Source of the DNA: an uncultured Sulfitobacter sp. | Lineage (GTDB): Bacteria; Pseudomonadota; Alphaproteobacteria; Rhodobacterales; Rhodobacteraceae | Assembly (NCBI GenBank): GCA_947492925.1 | Contig: CANLOQ010000001.1 | Coordinates: 930,001-994,000, forward strand | DNA length: 64,000 nt | Direction of reading: 5' to 3' | Shown here: piece by piece, positions 19,652-27,955 of the stretch | Layout of the letters: each line of letters starts with the position of its first letter | Numbering within the stretch: the first letter of the stretch is position 1 | Position numbers and translations under genes: made by a program | Notes under the pieces: model-generated | The model's input: the letters and a program-made list of their open reading frames with translations, nothing else | The model's database searches: none | What the model was told of the DNA's origin: nothing

Positions 19652-20662
19652 TTGGGCATTTTTCGGTCATATGGGCTGAGGCTTCAGCGTAAGCGTTGGC
19701 GCATCCGGGCGATTAGAAAGCGCCGGGAACTCAAGCGGGTGGCGAACCGAACGGGACAGATCCGTTCGGACGACCTTTTGCTGTTCTGCACCCAGCGGAA
19801 TGAGATGATCCGCCTGCCCTATTTCCTTGAATACTACCGCAAGATGGGCATCGGTCATTTCTTTTTCGTGGACAATGACAGCGATGATGGATCGCTGGAT
19901 TATCTGGCGGATCAGCCGGATGTGTCCGTATGGACCACCAAGGCCAGCTATAAACGTGCGCGGTTCGGGGTGGATTGGCTGAACTGGCTACAGCTGAAAT
20001 ACGCGCACGGGCATTGGGCGCTGACGGTGGACCCGGATGAATTTCTGGTATTTCCGTTCTGCGATACGCGGCCTTTGCGGGCGCTGACCGACTGGCTGGA
20101 TGCGTCGTCGATCAAATCATTCTCGGCCATGCTGTTGGATATGTACCCCAAGGGGCGGCTGGACGAACAACCTTATCAGGCGGGGCAGAACCCGATTGAT
20201 ATTGCCTGCTGGTTTGACAGCGGGAACTACACGATTTCGCGCAATCATCGGTTTACAAACCTGTGGATACAGGGCGGGCCACGGGCGCGGGTGTTCTTTC
20301 CCAACAATCCCGAAAAGGCGCCTGCGCTGAACAAGGTGCCTTTGGTCAAATGGGACAGGCGCTATGCCTATGTCAGTTCGACCCATATGTTGCTGCCGCG
20401 CGGTTTGAATCAGGTCTACGATGAATGGGGTGGAGAGAAAGCCTCGGGCGTGTTGCTGCATGCAAAGTTTCTGGACACTTTCGGTGCCAAGGCGGCGGAG
20501 GAGTTGGAGCGGTCGCAGCATTATGCAGGGTCGGTCGAATACAAGGCCTACGCCGAGCATCTGAAGAACGATCCGCAGCTGTGGTGCAAATGGTCGGAGC
20601 GGTACATCAACTGGCGGCAGCTTGAGATTCTGGGTCTGATGTCCAAGGGGAACTGGGCGTGA
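19652..20662 (+). CDS. Glycosyltransferase, family-2/DUF23-like (GT92-like)
   Basis: A 336-residue protein with a basic N-terminus (RLQRKRWRIRAIRKRRELKR) followed by a GT-A-like domain: LLFCTQRNEMIRLPYFLEYY, MGIGHFFFVDNDSDDGSLDYL, HWALTVDPDEFLVFP carrying the DxD metal site. This pattern matches bacterial Glyco_tranf_2_4/GT92-related proteins found in alphaproteobacterial surface-polysaccharide clusters. The start must be TTG 19652 because no ATG or GTG is in frame nearby; AAAGGTGG lies just upstream. The stop overlaps the next gene start (GTGA). The donor sugar is not evident. Confidence 0.85.
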   Translation: MGIFRSYGLRLQRKRWRIRAIRKRRELKRVANRTGQIRSDDLLLFCTQRNEMIRLPYFLEYYRKMGIGHFFFVDNDSDDGSLDYLADQPDVSVWTTKASYKRARFGVDWLNWLQLKYAHGHWALTVDPDEFLVFPFCDTRPLRALTDWLDASSIKSFSAMLLDMYPKGRLDEQPYQAGQNPIDIACWFDSGNYTISRNHRFTNLWIQGGPRARVFFPNNPEKAPALNKVPLVKWDRRYAYVSSTHMLLPRGLNQVYDEWGGEKASGVLLHAKFLDTFGAKAAEELERSQHYAGSVEYKAYAEHLKNDPQLWCKWSERYINWRQLEILGLMSKGNWA

Positions 20663-22356
20663 GCGTTGGCATTGTCATGCTGGTGCACACCGCGCTGGGG
20701 CGTGCCGAACAGGTGGCGCGGCACTGGTCGGCGGCGGGATGCCCGGTGGTGATCCATGTAGACAAGATGGTGGCCAAGCGGACGTTTGAGACGTTTGTGA
20801 CGGCGCTGTCCGATCTTGAGGATGTGACCTTTTCCGACCGGTATCGGTGTGAATGGGGAACCTGGGGCATTGTTCAGGCAACGCAATCCGCATCTGAAAC
20901 GATGCTGGCGCAGTACCCGCAGGTGCGGCATGTCTATCTGGCGTCGGGGTCCTGCCTTCCGCTGCGCCCGGTTCAGGAACTGATTGATTATCTGGCGGAT
21001 CGCCCGCAAACCGATTTCATCGAGAGCGCGACGACATCCGAGGTGCCGTGGACCGTTGGCGGTTTGGATGAAGAGCGGTTTACCCTGCGGTTTCCCGTAT
21101 CGTGGAAGCGCAATCGGTATCTGTTTGATTTGTTCACCGACTTTCAGCGCCGTTTCAATATCAAGCGCAAGATGCCGAACGGTATCCTGCCGCACATGGG
21201 GTCACAGTGGTGGTGCCTGTCGCGGCGCACGCTTTCGGCAATCCTGCAAGACCCTGAGCGGCCAACCTATGACCGGTTTTTCAGGCATGTCTGGATCCCC
21301 GATGAAAGCTATTTTCAGACCCTTGCGCGGCAGTATTCCAGCAATATCGAAAGTCGGTCTCTGACCCTTTCCAAGTTCGACTTTCAGGGCAAACCGCATA
21401 TTTTCTACGACGATCACCTGCAGCTTTTGCGGCGGTCAGATTGTTTTGTCGCGCGCAAGATCTGGCCCTACGCGGATCGCCTGTATGAGGCCTTTCTGAC
21501 GGATGCCGCCGGTGCGATGAAAAAGACAGAGCCTAATCCGGGTAAAATTGACCGCATCTTTTCCAAAGCGGTTGAGCGGCGGACGCGCGGGCGGTCCGGG
21601 CTTTATATGCAAAGCCGGTTCCCGAACGAGGATTGGGAGAACGGCGTGACCGCCGCGCCTTATTCGATGTTTCAGGGCTTTGCGGAGCTGTTTGAGAATT
21701 TTGAGCCGTGGCTGGCATCGGCCACTGGCGCGCGGGTGCACGGGCACCTGTTTGCGATGGACCGGGTGCATTACGCGGACGGGCAATCGGCAATCAATGG
21801 CGCATTGTCTGAAAGCCCGGTTTTGCGTGACTATAACGCAAAGGGATTTCTGACGAACCTGATCTGGAATACGCGCGGTGAACGGCAGTGTTTCCAGTTT
21901 GGTCCGGCGGACAATCAGGATGTGTGCTGGCGCATTGCAAAAGACCCCAACGCGCAGGTTTCCGTCATTACGGGTGCCTGGGCGGTGCCGCTGTTCCGGT
22001 CAAATCTGGATTTTGCAGAGATCCGGGGCATTGCCGCCAACCTGCAGCGGGTCGAAAGCGAACATATGGATATTTTGCGGTCGCCCTATACCAAGGCGCG
22101 GGTGCGTATCTGGACGATGGCAGAGTTTATCGAGGCCCCGATGGAGCCATTGCAGGGCATTCTGGATGAGATCGGGCGCACCAAGCTGCGTCGATTGTCC
22201 GAAGCGCCCAAGATGGTGGACCTGTCGGGCTTTGGCCAGTTCCTGCAGAACCTCAAGAATCAGGGGATGCATCCCTATTTGATGGGTGATTTCCCGCTGG
22301 AACGCGGTGTGGCCGCCAGCCCCAAGGCGCAGCGCAAACCCTATCTGGTGCAGTAG
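20659..22356 (+). CDS. Core-2/I-branching-type glycosyltransferase (GT14) with long C-terminal extension (DUF5927-like)
   Basis: A 565-residue protein with GTG start overlapping the previous stop. Residues 1-290 form a Core-2/I-branching enzyme domain (GT14): IVMLVHTALGRAEQVARHW, VVIHVDKM, WGTWGIVQATQSA, VYLASGSCLPLRPVQEL, GSQWWCLSRRTL and IPDESYFQTLARQY. Homologues of the family attach beta-linked GlcNAc or xylose. The C-terminal 270 residues match the extra domain common to alphaproteobacterial proteins and have no known role (MDRVHYADGQSAINGALSES, CWRIAKDPNAQVSVITGAWAVP). It looks like a branching enzyme of a surface glycan. Adjacent to a sulfotransferase gene with direct stop-start joining. 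Confidence 0.85.
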   Translation: MSVGIVMLVHTALGRAEQVARHWSAAGCPVVIHVDKMVAKRTFETFVTALSDLEDVTFSDRYRCEWGTWGIVQATQSASETMLAQYPQVRHVYLASGSCLPLRPVQELIDYLADRPQTDFIESATTSEVPWTVGGLDEERFTLRFPVSWKRNRYLFDLFTDFQRRFNIKRKMPNGILPHMGSQWWCLSRRTLSAILQDPERPTYDRFFRHVWIPDESYFQTLARQYSSNIESRSLTLSKFDFQGKPHIFYDDHLQLLRRSDCFVARKIWPYADRLYEAFLTDAAGAMKKTEPNPGKIDRIFSKAVERRTRGRSGLYMQSRFPNEDWENGVTAAPYSMFQGFAELFENFEPWLASATGARVHGHLFAMDRVHYADGQSAINGALSESPVLRDYNAKGFLTNLIWNTRGERQCFQFGPADNQDVCWRIAKDPNAQVSVITGAWAVPLFRSNLDFAEIRGIAANLQRVESEHMDILRSPYTKARVRIWTMAEFIEAPMEPLQGILDEIGRTKLRRLSEAPKMVDLSGFGQFLQNLKNQGMHPYLMGDFPLERGVAASPKAQRKPYLVQ

Positions 22357-23787
22357 ATGAAAAGCACGAAGTTCCAGAGTTTCGTCGTCTTTGCCGAGAT
22401 GCGGACGGGATCGAATTTTCTGGAAGCGAACCTGAATGCCTTTGATGGGATCAACTGTCACGGAGAGGCGTTTAACCCGCATTTCATGGGGTATCCCAAG
22501 AGCGAACCGATACTGGGTGTCGACCTGAAAACGCGTGATGCGGACCCCAAGGTTTTGCTGGCTGCGATCAAGGCGAATACGGCGCGGTTGAGCGGGTTCC
22601 GGTATTTCCATGACCATGATCCGCGCGTGTTTGACGCGATCATGGATGATGAGAGTTGTGCCAAGATCATCCTCACCCGCAACCCGGTGGAAAGCTATGT
22701 CAGCTGGAAAATCGCGCAGGAGACCGGGCAGTGGAAGCTGACGGATGTGAAGGCGCACAAGGTGGCGCAGGCGCAGTTCGATCCGCGCGAGTTTTCGGCG
22801 CATATGGAGGCGTTGCAGGCGTTTCAGCTGACGCTGCTGAACCGGTTGCAGACGTCGGGGCAAACGGCGTTTTACGTGGCTTACGAAGACCTGCAAAGCG
22901 TTGAGGTGATGAACGGGCTGGCGAAGTTTCTGGGCGTTGACGAAGCGCTGGAGGCGCTGGACCGGAGCCTGAAAAAGCAAAACCCCAGCCCGGTGTCGGC
23001 CAAGGTGCGCAACTATGATGACATGTTGAAAGCACTGGCGCAGCTGGACCGGTTTGATCTGACACGCACCCCGAATTTTGAGCCCCGGCGTGGGCCGGTT
23101 GTGCCGTCCTATGTGGCGGCGGCCGAAGCATCGCTGATTTATCTTCCGTTGCGCAGCGGACCACAGGCGCAGGTGTTGCGCTGGATGGCGGAGCTGGACG
23201 GTGTGACGCGATCAGATTTGCAGACAAAGATGACGCAGAAGGACCTGCGGCATTGGAAACGCAAGCATCCGGGTCATCGCAGTTTTACCGTATTGCGCCA
23301 TCCGGTTCAGCGGGCGCATGATGCCTTCTGCCGCCACATATTGCCCGTGGACAAGGGGGCGTTTGTGGGTCTGCGCAAGACGATGGTACGGCGTTACAAG
23401 ATGCCTTTGCCTGAGAACGGGCCGGACGAAAGTTATGACATGAACGCCCATCGGGCGGCGTTCATGGCGTTTTTAATTTTTCTCAAAGGCAACCTGTCGG
23501 GTCAAACGGCGATCCGGGTGGATGCGGCGTGGTGTACGCAGTCGCAGGCGGTGGCCGGGTTTGGTGAATTATGTCTGCCCGACCGCATTATCCGCGAGGC
23601 TGATCTGGGTGCGGAACTGGCTGATCTGGCATGCGCAGTGGGGCGGGACGACGCGCCGATGGTGCAGGATGCGCCGCCGGACCAGCCGTTTACGCTGGCG
23701 CAGATATACGACGACGATATCGAAGCGCTGGCAGCTGATGCCTACCAACGCGATTATATGATGTTCGGTTTCTCGCGCTGGGCGTGA
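22357..23787 (+). CDS. Two-part sulfotransferase-family protein (NodH-like N-terminal half)
   Basis: A 476-residue protein. The N-terminal 250 residues fit PAPS-dependent sulfotransferases: VVFAEMRTGSNFLEANL is the 5'-phosphosulfate loop, IILTRNPVESYVSWKI is the 3'-phosphate-binding Arg/Ser motif, and the whole resembles NodH-like proteins of rhizobia and roseobacters. The C-terminal half contains FTVLRHPVQRAHDAFCRHIL, which looks like the 3'-phosphate motif of a second, divergent sulfotransferase family; no clear second 5' loop is present, so this half may be non-catalytic. It starts directly at the stop of the branching glycosyltransferase and ends the operon. A role in adding sulfate to the glycan made by the preceding genes is inferred; cysQ nearby would remove the PAP product. 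Confidence 0.85.
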   Translation: MKSTKFQSFVVFAEMRTGSNFLEANLNAFDGINCHGEAFNPHFMGYPKSEPILGVDLKTRDADPKVLLAAIKANTARLSGFRYFHDHDPRVFDAIMDDESCAKIILTRNPVESYVSWKIAQETGQWKLTDVKAHKVAQAQFDPREFSAHMEALQAFQLTLLNRLQTSGQTAFYVAYEDLQSVEVMNGLAKFLGVDEALEALDRSLKKQNPSPVSAKVRNYDDMLKALAQLDRFDLTRTPNFEPRRGPVVPSYVAAAEASLIYLPLRSGPQAQVLRWMAELDGVTRSDLQTKMTQKDLRHWKRKHPGHRSFTVLRHPVQRAHDAFCRHILPVDKGAFVGLRKTMVRRYKMPLPENGPDESYDMNAHRAAFMAFLIFLKGNLSGQTAIRVDAAWCTQSQAVAGFGELCLPDRIIREADLGAELADLACAVGRDDAPMVQDAPPDQPFTLAQIYDDDIEALAADAYQRDYMMFGFSRWA

Positions 23788-23797
23788 GCGCCGGCGA

Positions 23798-24262
23798 TCA
23801 GGCTGCCTGAACCGCGTTTTTTTCTGTGAGAATCGTGTAGAGCGTACCCGCGTCGTGGTTGGCGCGCAGTTTGTTGCAGATGCTGGTGTCACGCAGGGTG
23901 CGGGACACGAGCGCCAGCGCCTTGAGATGTTCGACGCCCGCGTTTTCAGGGGCGAACAGTGCAAACGCCAGATCAACGGGCTGTCGATCCACGGACGAAA
24001 AATCAATCGGTTTGTCCAGAACGACAAAGGCACCGACGACTTCTTCCAGTCCTTCAAGACGGGCGTGGGGCAGAGCGACCCCGTGACCAACGCCGGTTGG
24101 TCCCAGCGCTTCGCGGGAGTTCAGCGCTTCGACCGTGCGGTCGGCGGGCAACCCGTAGGCGACATGAACCAGATCTCCGATGTCTTGCATCAGACGTTTC
24201 TTGCTGGAGGCCGAGGTCAATACCTTGACGGCCTCCGGCGTGAGGAGTTTTGAAAAATCCAT
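23798..24262 (-). CDS. ptsN: PTS IIA-like nitrogen-regulatory protein PtsN
   Basis: PtsN (EIIA-Ntr) is the last phosphate carrier of the nitrogen PTS chain and regulates potassium and nitrogen systems by contact. The 154-residue protein has the IIA fold, with the phosphorylated histidine at H66 in GHGVALPHARLEGLEE. The end of the operon meets the sulfotransferase stop across 10 bases. It follows hpf after about 44 bases, the classic hpf-ptsN order. Confidence 0.95.
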   Translation of the reverse strand: MDFSKLLTPEAVKVLTSASSKKRLMQDIGDLVHVAYGLPADRTVEALNSREALGPTGVGHGVALPHARLEGLEEVVGAFVVLDKPIDFSSVDRQPVDLAFALFAPENAGVEHLKALALVSRTLRDTSICNKLRANHDAGTLYTILTEKNAVQAA

Positions 24263-24282
24263 TCAGCTCGCTCTGTTATGAT

Positions 24283-24297
24283 GCGGGTTGAACCCGC
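24283..24297. terminator. Short inverted repeat in the hpf-ptsN gap
   Basis: GCGGGTT and AACCCGC flank a single G (24283-24297), a 15-base near-palindrome. No T-run follows on the minus strand. It may tune ptsN expression relative to hpf, but the evidence is only the symmetry. Confidence 0.25.
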
Positions 24298-24306
24298 TTG
24301 TTGTCC

Positions 24307-24870
24307 CTATGGATCAATCCAGCCGATGTTCCCATCCTCGCGGCGGTACACGACGTTCAATCCTTCATTTCCTTCTTTCCGAAACACCAGCACCGGGGCG
24401 CCCGCCAGTTCCATTTGCATCACCGCCTCACCGACGGACAGAGTTGCAATTTTTGTCTGCATCTCTGCGATGATCATGGGCTGAAGCGTCTCTGGTTCCT
24501 GTGCTTCGGAGTCGTCTGTTGATGCGAGGATATAAGAGGAAGCGCCGAGCAATTCAACAGGTTCTGACCGTTCGCGGTGGTGATCTTTCAACCTTCGCTT
24601 GTACCGCCTGAGCTGCTTTTCCATCTTTTCGCTACATGCATCAAATGCGCCATAAATTTCGGTGCTGTGGGCCTTGGCTGATGCGGTCAGGCCAGTGGAC
24701 AGGTGTACCGTTGCTTCGCAGACAAACTCATGCCCGGACTTTGAAAACACCACCTGGGCGTCCGTGGGTCGGGCCGCGTATTTTTCCACTGACGCGCCCA
24801 GCTCATTCTTGACGTGGGTTTGCAGGGCTTCGCCGATGTCGATTTGTTTGCCGCTGATTTGGTACCGCAT
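24307..24870 (-). CDS. hpf: Ribosome hibernation-promoting factor, long form
   Basis: Hpf binds the 30S subunit during starvation, and the long form joins 70S ribosomes into 100S dimers. The 187-residue protein has the N-terminal S30AE domain (MRYQISGKQIDIGEAL, then VVFSKSGHEFVCEATVHLSTG and GAFDACSEKMEKQLRRYKRRL) and a separate C-terminal domain (VLVFRKEGNEGLNVVYRREDGNIGWIDP), so it is the dimerising long form. The ATG has an AAGGAGAG site. A 14-base palindrome lies about 95 bases upstream. Confidence 0.95.
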   Translation of the reverse strand: MRYQISGKQIDIGEALQTHVKNELGASVEKYAARPTDAQVVFSKSGHEFVCEATVHLSTGLTASAKAHSTEIYGAFDACSEKMEKQLRRYKRRLKDHHRERSEPVELLGASSYILASTDDSEAQEPETLQPMIIAEMQTKIATLSVGEAVMQMELAGAPVLVFRKEGNEGLNVVYRREDGNIGWIDP

Positions 24871-24962
24871 AAACTCTCCTTGTTCGTGTCATCCGGCAAC
24901 GGGCAGGGGCACCACGGATGTGGTGTTTGCGCGCTGTCAGATGTGGGTAAAAGGGGCAGCGT

Positions 24963-24976
24963 TCAGATTAATCTGA
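24963..24976. promoter_or_regulatory. 14-bp perfect palindrome upstream of hpf
   Basis: TCAGATTAATCTGA is a perfect palindrome 93 bases before the hpf ATG, in a 249-base gap with no gene. It could be an operator for a stationary-phase regulator; no known consensus is recognised. Confidence 0.3.
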
Positions 24977-25119
24977 TCCATGCCTTGGCAAGAAGGCCGA
25001 TGCAGGATCAAACAGGAACGCGGTGTTGCCATACGTTCATGAGGCGTGAAAATGTTTGAAAAGTCAATGGTTAGCAGATTACGCTACACCGAATAAAATG
25101 CGCGGAAGTTTGCAAATTC

Positions 25120-25878
25120 TTAGGAAATGCGAAAATTGTCGCCCAGATAGACGCGGCGCACATTTTCGTTTTGCACCACTTCGTCAGGTGTGCCTGACAT
25201 GAGCACCTTGCCTTCGTGCAGGATATAAGCGCGGTCCACGATTTCGAGCGTTTCGCGCACGTTGTGATCGGTGATCAGCACGCCGATGCCACGGTTTTTC
25301 AGGTCTGCCACCAGATGCCGGATATCGCCCACTGATATGGGATCAACACCGGCAAAGGGTTCATCAAGCAGCAGGTAATTGGGATTTGCGGCCAGACAGC
25401 GGGCGATTTCGACGCGGCGGCGTTCGCCGCCTGACAGGGCCAGCGCGGGTGCGCGGCGCAAATGTTCGATGGAAAACTCTGACAGCAGTTCCTCAAGCCG
25501 TTCGCGCCGCTGGTGGCGGTGCGGGACAGAAATGTCGAGGATCGCGCTGATGTTGTCCTGTACACTGAGCCCACGAAAGATGCTCATTTCCTGGGGCAGA
25601 TAACCGATACCCAACTGGGCGCGGCGGTACATGGGCAGCAGGGTCACGTCCTTGCCATCCACCGTGACGGTGCCGCCTTCGGGCGTGACCAGCCCGGCGA
25701 CCGCGTAAAAGGTCGTTGTCTTGCCCGACCCGTTGGGGCCCAGCAGCGCCACAACCTCACCCCGGTTCAGTTCCATCGAAAAATCGCGGATCACGGTCTT
25801 TTTGCGGTAGGATTTGCGCAGGTGGTCGATGCGCAGACCGGCGGTGCCGTCCGCCACTTTCAGATCGGGCGGTGGCAT
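25120..25878 (-). CDS. lptB: LPS export ATPase LptB
   Basis: LptB is the cytosolic ATPase that, with LptFG, lifts LPS from the inner membrane. The 252-residue protein has Walker A GPNGSGKTTTFY, the Q-loop region YLPQEMSIFRGLSVQ, signature LSGGERRRVEIARCLA, Walker B YLLLDEPFAGVDPISVGD and the H-loop ITDHNVRETL. The ATG overlaps the lptA stop (ATGA), so LptA and LptB are coupled. In many proteobacteria rpoN follows lptB; here a 249-base gap with no reading frame of that kind lies before hpf. Confidence 0.97.
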   Translation of the reverse strand: MPPPDLKVADGTAGLRIDHLRKSYRKKTVIRDFSMELNRGEVVALLGPNGSGKTTTFYAVAGLVTPEGGTVTVDGKDVTLLPMYRRAQLGIGYLPQEMSIFRGLSVQDNISAILDISVPHRHQRRERLEELLSEFSIEHLRRAPALALSGGERRRVEIARCLAANPNYLLLDEPFAGVDPISVGDIRHLVADLKNRGIGVLITDHNVRETLEIVDRAYILHEGKVLMSGTPDEVVQNENVRRVYLGDNFRIS

Positions 25879-26381
25879 CAGTTGTCGCCACCTGTCTGGA
25901 TGATGGTTTTCACGCGGCCCGACATCTGTGCAGTGCCATCGTCAAGCTGCACGGTCATGCGATCCGCGCTGAGCGCGTTCGGACCCTGATCCAGCAGAAC
26001 GTTGCCTGTCATAACGATGGTACCTTCGGCAATGGAGTAATCCGCCCGCTCTGATTCGGCGGCGTCGGGGCCGGACACCAGCGTTACGCCGCCGGTGGCT
26101 TCCATGCGTTCAATGCCTTGCTGGTCTTCGAGATAGACCACCAGAACACGCGGGGCGGACAGGCGCATTTCGCCCTGACCGATCAGCACATTTCCGGTGA
26201 AAATCGCAACGCCGGTGGTCTGATCAACAGACAGATTGTCAGCCGTCACCTCAACCGGCAGGCCGGTATCCTGCTGCAATGTGCCAAAGGCAACGCTGGT
26301 GCCCTGCGCAAGCGCGGCAGAGGCAAGCAGGGTCACAAAGAGCGGCAGCAGCAGAATTCGCAAAATGGTCACTTGGGTCAC
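25878..26381 (-). CDS. lptA: Periplasmic LPS bridge protein LptA
   Basis: LptA forms the beta-jellyroll bridge that carries LPS across the periplasm. The 167-residue protein has a signal peptide ending at LASAALA, then an OstA-like domain with VEVTADNLSVDQTTGVAIFTG and DYSIAEGTIVMTGNVLLDQG repeats of strand pattern. It starts with GTG 26381, overlapping the lptC stop (GTGA). The start could also be the GTG nine bases further in. Operon partners lptC and lptB flank it on both sides. Confidence 0.93.
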   Translation of the reverse strand: MTQVTILRILLLPLFVTLLASAALAQGTSVAFGTLQQDTGLPVEVTADNLSVDQTTGVAIFTGNVLIGQGEMRLSAPRVLVVYLEDQQGIERMEATGGVTLVSGPDAAESERADYSIAEGTIVMTGNVLLDQGPNALSADRMTVQLDDGTAQMSGRVKTIIQTGGDN

Positions 26382-26986
26382 TCTTTGTCCTGTTTTGGTC
26401 TGTATACCAATTTCACCCGGTTTGTGAAAACCAAATGGGCGGTTTCCCCCGCTTTGCCGGAATTCAGCACCATAGCCCCAGCGTCAAGCGTGCCCAACGG
26501 GCCATTGCCGCGCACCGGGCCGGGTGACGTGACCTGAAGCGAGGACATGAGCGTGGTCAGCCGGTCGCTGGTGATCTGGTAGCCGGTGGAGGTGGTGATC
26601 ACCACATCGCCGGTCAGATCAGCGGTGTCTTTTTCGATGTCGAGCAGGCCGCGCTGTGCGGTCATCACCACGTTGGAGCCGGAGGCCAGATCCATCACGA
26701 CTTCGATGTCCTCAGCCTCGTTCGCGCCTGCCTGTTGTTGCGGTGTCGTCAGCTTTTGCGCGGCAAAAGAAATTGCGTCCCCGTCGGCGGTCACGGCGTT
26801 GTAGACCGGGCCGGTGACCTGTTGATCGCGCAGGCGGTCCTGAATTTCCTTGTCCGCAAAGGGGATCGCGGTTTCAGGGTCAATCGCGCGGGACAGCAGA
26901 AACAACGTGGACAACAGGGCCAGCGCCATCAGGGGCAGCAACACCTTGAGCCAGCCGACCATACGCGAATAGCGGTCTGCCTGCAT
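26378..26986 (-). CDS. lptC: LPS export inner-membrane anchor LptC
   Basis: LptC accepts LPS from LptBFG and hands it to LptA. The 202-residue protein has a single N-terminal membrane anchor (LKVLLPLMALALLSTLFLLS) and a periplasmic OstA-like domain (ADLTGDVVITTSTGYQITSDRL). It is placed six bases after the kdsD stop, as usual in alphaproteobacteria. No kdsC is found between kdsD and lptC. Confidence 0.93.
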   Translation of the reverse strand: MQADRYSRMVGWLKVLLPLMALALLSTLFLLSRAIDPETAIPFADKEIQDRLRDQQVTGPVYNAVTADGDAISFAAQKLTTPQQQAGANEAEDIEVVMDLASGSNVVMTAQRGLLDIEKDTADLTGDVVITTSTGYQITSDRLTTLMSSLQVTSPGPVRGNGPLGTLDAGAMVLNSGKAGETAHLVFTNRVKLVYRPKQDKE

Positions 26987-26992
26987 CGCGGT

Positions 26993-27955
26993 CTAGCCCA
27001 GCCCGACGCGCAGGCAATCGTGGATATGCAAAAGGCCGATCACGGTATCGGGTGCGTCGGGTTCTGCGACCAGCAGGCAGGTGATCTTGCGATTGTTCAT
27101 CACGCCGACGGCCCGTTCGGCCAGCGCATCGGGGGCGATGGTCACGGGATTTCTGGTCATGACATCGCTTGCGCAGTGGGACATCAGGTTTTCGATATGG
27201 CGGCCCAGATCACCGGTGGTGATGATACCGCTGAGTTTGCCTGCATCGTTCAAAACGGCTGTGACGCCAAAGCCCTTGCTGCCAATTTCTGTCAGGGTCG
27301 CGGCCATACCGTCGCCTTCCTGCACCATCGGCATGGCGTCACCCGTGTGCATCAGATCGCGCACGATACTCAGCTGCGCGCCCAGCTTGCCACCGGGGTG
27401 GAAGTTGCGAAAGTTCTCTGCTGTGAAGTCGCGGTTTTCCATCAGCGCCACCGCCAGCGCATCGCCCATCGCCAGCGTCATGGTGGTGGAAGTGGTGGGC
27501 ACAACGCCCGTGCCGCAGGCTTCGTCAACCTTGGGCAACAGCAACACCACGTCCGACTGGCGGCCCAGCGTGCTGTCCTCGCGGCTGGTGATGCCAATGA
27601 GCGGGATTTCGTAGCGGCGGGAATAGGCGATGAGGTTGCCCAGCTCCGGTGCCTCGCCGGAATTGGAGATCGCCAGCACCACATCGTCGCGGGTGATCAT
27701 GCCCAGATCGCCGTGGCTTGCCTCTGCCGGATGTACGAACTGCGCGGGGGTGCCGGTGCTGGCCAGTGTTGCCGCGATTTTGTTGGCGATGTGGCCGGAT
27801 TTCCCGATGCCGGTGACGATCACGCGCCCACTGGTGTTGCGCATCAGGTCGATGGCGGCGCGAAAGCGGTCATCCAGCGCATCGGCCAGCGTTTCCAGCG
27901 CCTGTGCCTCGGCGCGGATCACGCGGCGGGCGGTATCAAGGAACGGTGTGGTCAT
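26993..27955 (-). CDS. kdsD: Arabinose-5-phosphate isomerase KdsD/KpsF
   Basis: The enzyme makes D-arabinose-5-phosphate from ribulose-5-phosphate, the first step of Kdo synthesis. The 320-residue protein has an N-terminal SIS domain (VIVTGIGKSGHIANKIAATL, SHGDLGMITRDDVVLAISNSG) and two C-terminal CBS repeats (about 210-320). It overlaps the rnd stop by four bases (ATGA) and precedes lptC. Together with kdsB at 14 kb it covers two steps of CMP-Kdo supply; kdsA and kdsC are elsewhere. Confidence 0.95.
   Translation of the reverse strand: MTTPFLDTARRVIRAEAQALETLADALDDRFRAAIDLMRNTSGRVIVTGIGKSGHIANKIAATLASTGTPAQFVHPAEASHGDLGMITRDDVVLAISNSGEAPELGNLIAYSRRYEIPLIGITSREDSTLGRQSDVVLLLPKVDEACGTGVVPTTSTTMTLAMGDALAVALMENRDFTAENFRNFHPGGKLGAQLSIVRDLMHTGDAMPMVQEGDGMAATLTEIGSKGFGVTAVLNDAGKLSGIITTGDLGRHIENLMSHCASDVMTRNPVTIAPDALAERAVGVMNNRKITCLLVAEPDAPDTVIGLLHIHDCLRVGLG

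Noticed and set aside
24307-24870. hpf as a short-form hibernation factor
   Set aside because: The C-terminal dimerisation domain is present, so it is the long form.
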